Shown here: in pieces, positions 63,667-64,000 of the stretch
Layout: the number at the start of each line of letters is the position of its first letter
Position numbering within the stretch: position 1 is the stretch's first letter
NCBI RefSeq assembly: GCF_026283955.1
Contig: NZ_JAPDPE010000001.1
Coordinates: 87,913-151,912, forward strand
Length of the DNA: 64,000 nucleotides
Direction: 5' to 3'
Source of the DNA: Dyella silvatica
GTDB lineage: Bacteria > Pseudomonadota > Gammaproteobacteria > Xanthomonadales > Rhodanobacteraceae
Translations under genes and position numbers: made by a program
The notes under the pieces: model-generated
Database searches by the model: none
What the model was told of the DNA's origin: nothing
The model's input: only the letters and a program-made list of their open reading frames with translations

Positions 63667-64000
63667 ATGAATCACATGAAATCCGTTGCAGGGCGCGATC
63701 AGCGCACCTGTCGCAAAGATCGCCATAAGCAGCATGTCCGGCGCCTCAGCGCATCGGGCCGGCCGTATGTCATCCGTTACTCGATGACCCCACGCGGCTT
63801 ATGCCGCGAGGTAGTGGAGCTGCGTGGCAACAAGCCGCTGGCGAGCTGGTCACGCAATGAAACGACCGGCGCGCTGGAATGTCATTGGCGTATCCATTCG
63901 CCCGCCACGCTGGCGGCGAATACATCCGATCAATCCCCGCTGCCGCAACAGGTTTCCCATGTCGTGAAGCTGCGCCGCGATGGCGTGCATGCCGACATGC
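63667..64000 (+). CDS. Unknown protein, N-terminal part (runs off the right edge)
   Basis: At least 111 codons from ATG 63667 behind GGGAGGTGAGCA, a strong ribosome site. The start MNHMKSVAGRDQRTC is basic (Arg/Lys/His-rich, residues 1-30), without signal peptide or membrane segment. A possible beta-strand region follows (GRPYVIRYSMTPRGLCREVV). I do not recognise the family. A promoter and a stem-loop lie 230 and 115 nt upstream. Confidence 0.7.
   Translation, partial: MNHMKSVAGRDQRTCRKDRHKQHVRRLSASGRPYVIRYSMTPRGLCREVVELRGNKPLASWSRNETTGALECHWRIHSPATLAANTSDQSPLPQQVSHVVKLRRDGVHADM

Overview
The window is chromosomal DNA of a high-GC gammaproteobacterium, most likely of the order Lysobacterales (Xanthomonadales) and probably near Rhodanobacteraceae such as Dyella or Rhodanobacter. 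This is inferred from the type II secretion operon with gene order E-F-G-H-I-J-K-L-M-N-D (the Xanthomonas xps order), from a monomeric isocitrate dehydrogenase, and from REP-like elements and GGGGAAY heptamer repeats between genes. No rRNA, tRNA, CRISPR array, prophage or transposase gene was seen.

Layout. 1-0.7 kb: a BlaI repressor and the start of an M56/BlaR1-type peptidase behind two BlaI boxes. 0.8-4.9 kb: class Ia ribonucleotide reductase (nrdA, nrdB) on the minus strand behind a cobalamin riboswitch and two DnaA-box-like sites; nrdB appears broken by an internal deletion with frameshift. 4.9-10.7 kb: housekeeping and unknown genes (zapE, an LprI-like protein, an alpha/beta hydrolase, acpH, a cytochrome c5). 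11.1-19.2 kb: an MdtABC-type RND efflux system, split by a REP-like element and by a terminator-like hairpin. 19.3-25.9 kb: a LysM protein, a lipoprotein, monomeric icd, a PepSY protein, and a zinc-less MDR oxidoreductase divergent from a broken lysR gene. 26.3-36.3 kb: a mixed metabolic and regulatory region (TraB/GumN protein, a TetR/DUF1348 pair with twin operators, an aldo/keto reductase and small ORF divergent from a LysR gene, frmA, a NYN protein, an exported methyltransferase-like lipoprotein, rluE, tatD). 37-45.4 kb: a surface and secretion island with an exported protein coupled to a zinc metallopeptidase, a repeat-rich trimeric autotransporter adhesin behind a structured leader, and an S8 serine protease. 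45.8-57.2 kb: an 11-gene type II secretion operon, joined mostly by 4-nt ATGA/GTGA overlaps. 57.3-64 kb: hrpB, an NAD-dependent epimerase divergent from a LysR gene, a flavin reductase-like protein divergent from an ArsR regulator, and a truncated unknown gene with a long leader at the right edge.

How the parts may work together. The Sec-exported metallopeptidase and S8 protease next to the secretion operon are plausible type II secretion substrates (inference). The B12-repressed class Ia reductase suggests a separate B12-dependent class II reductase elsewhere in the genome, which would make loss of nrdB tolerable if the lesion is real. The points most worth a second look are the two frameshifting deletions at GCATGC junctions (nrdB and lysR), pseudopilin leader peptides encoded by inverted GGGGAAY repeats, the structured leader of the adhesin gene, and the leader of the right-edge gene.
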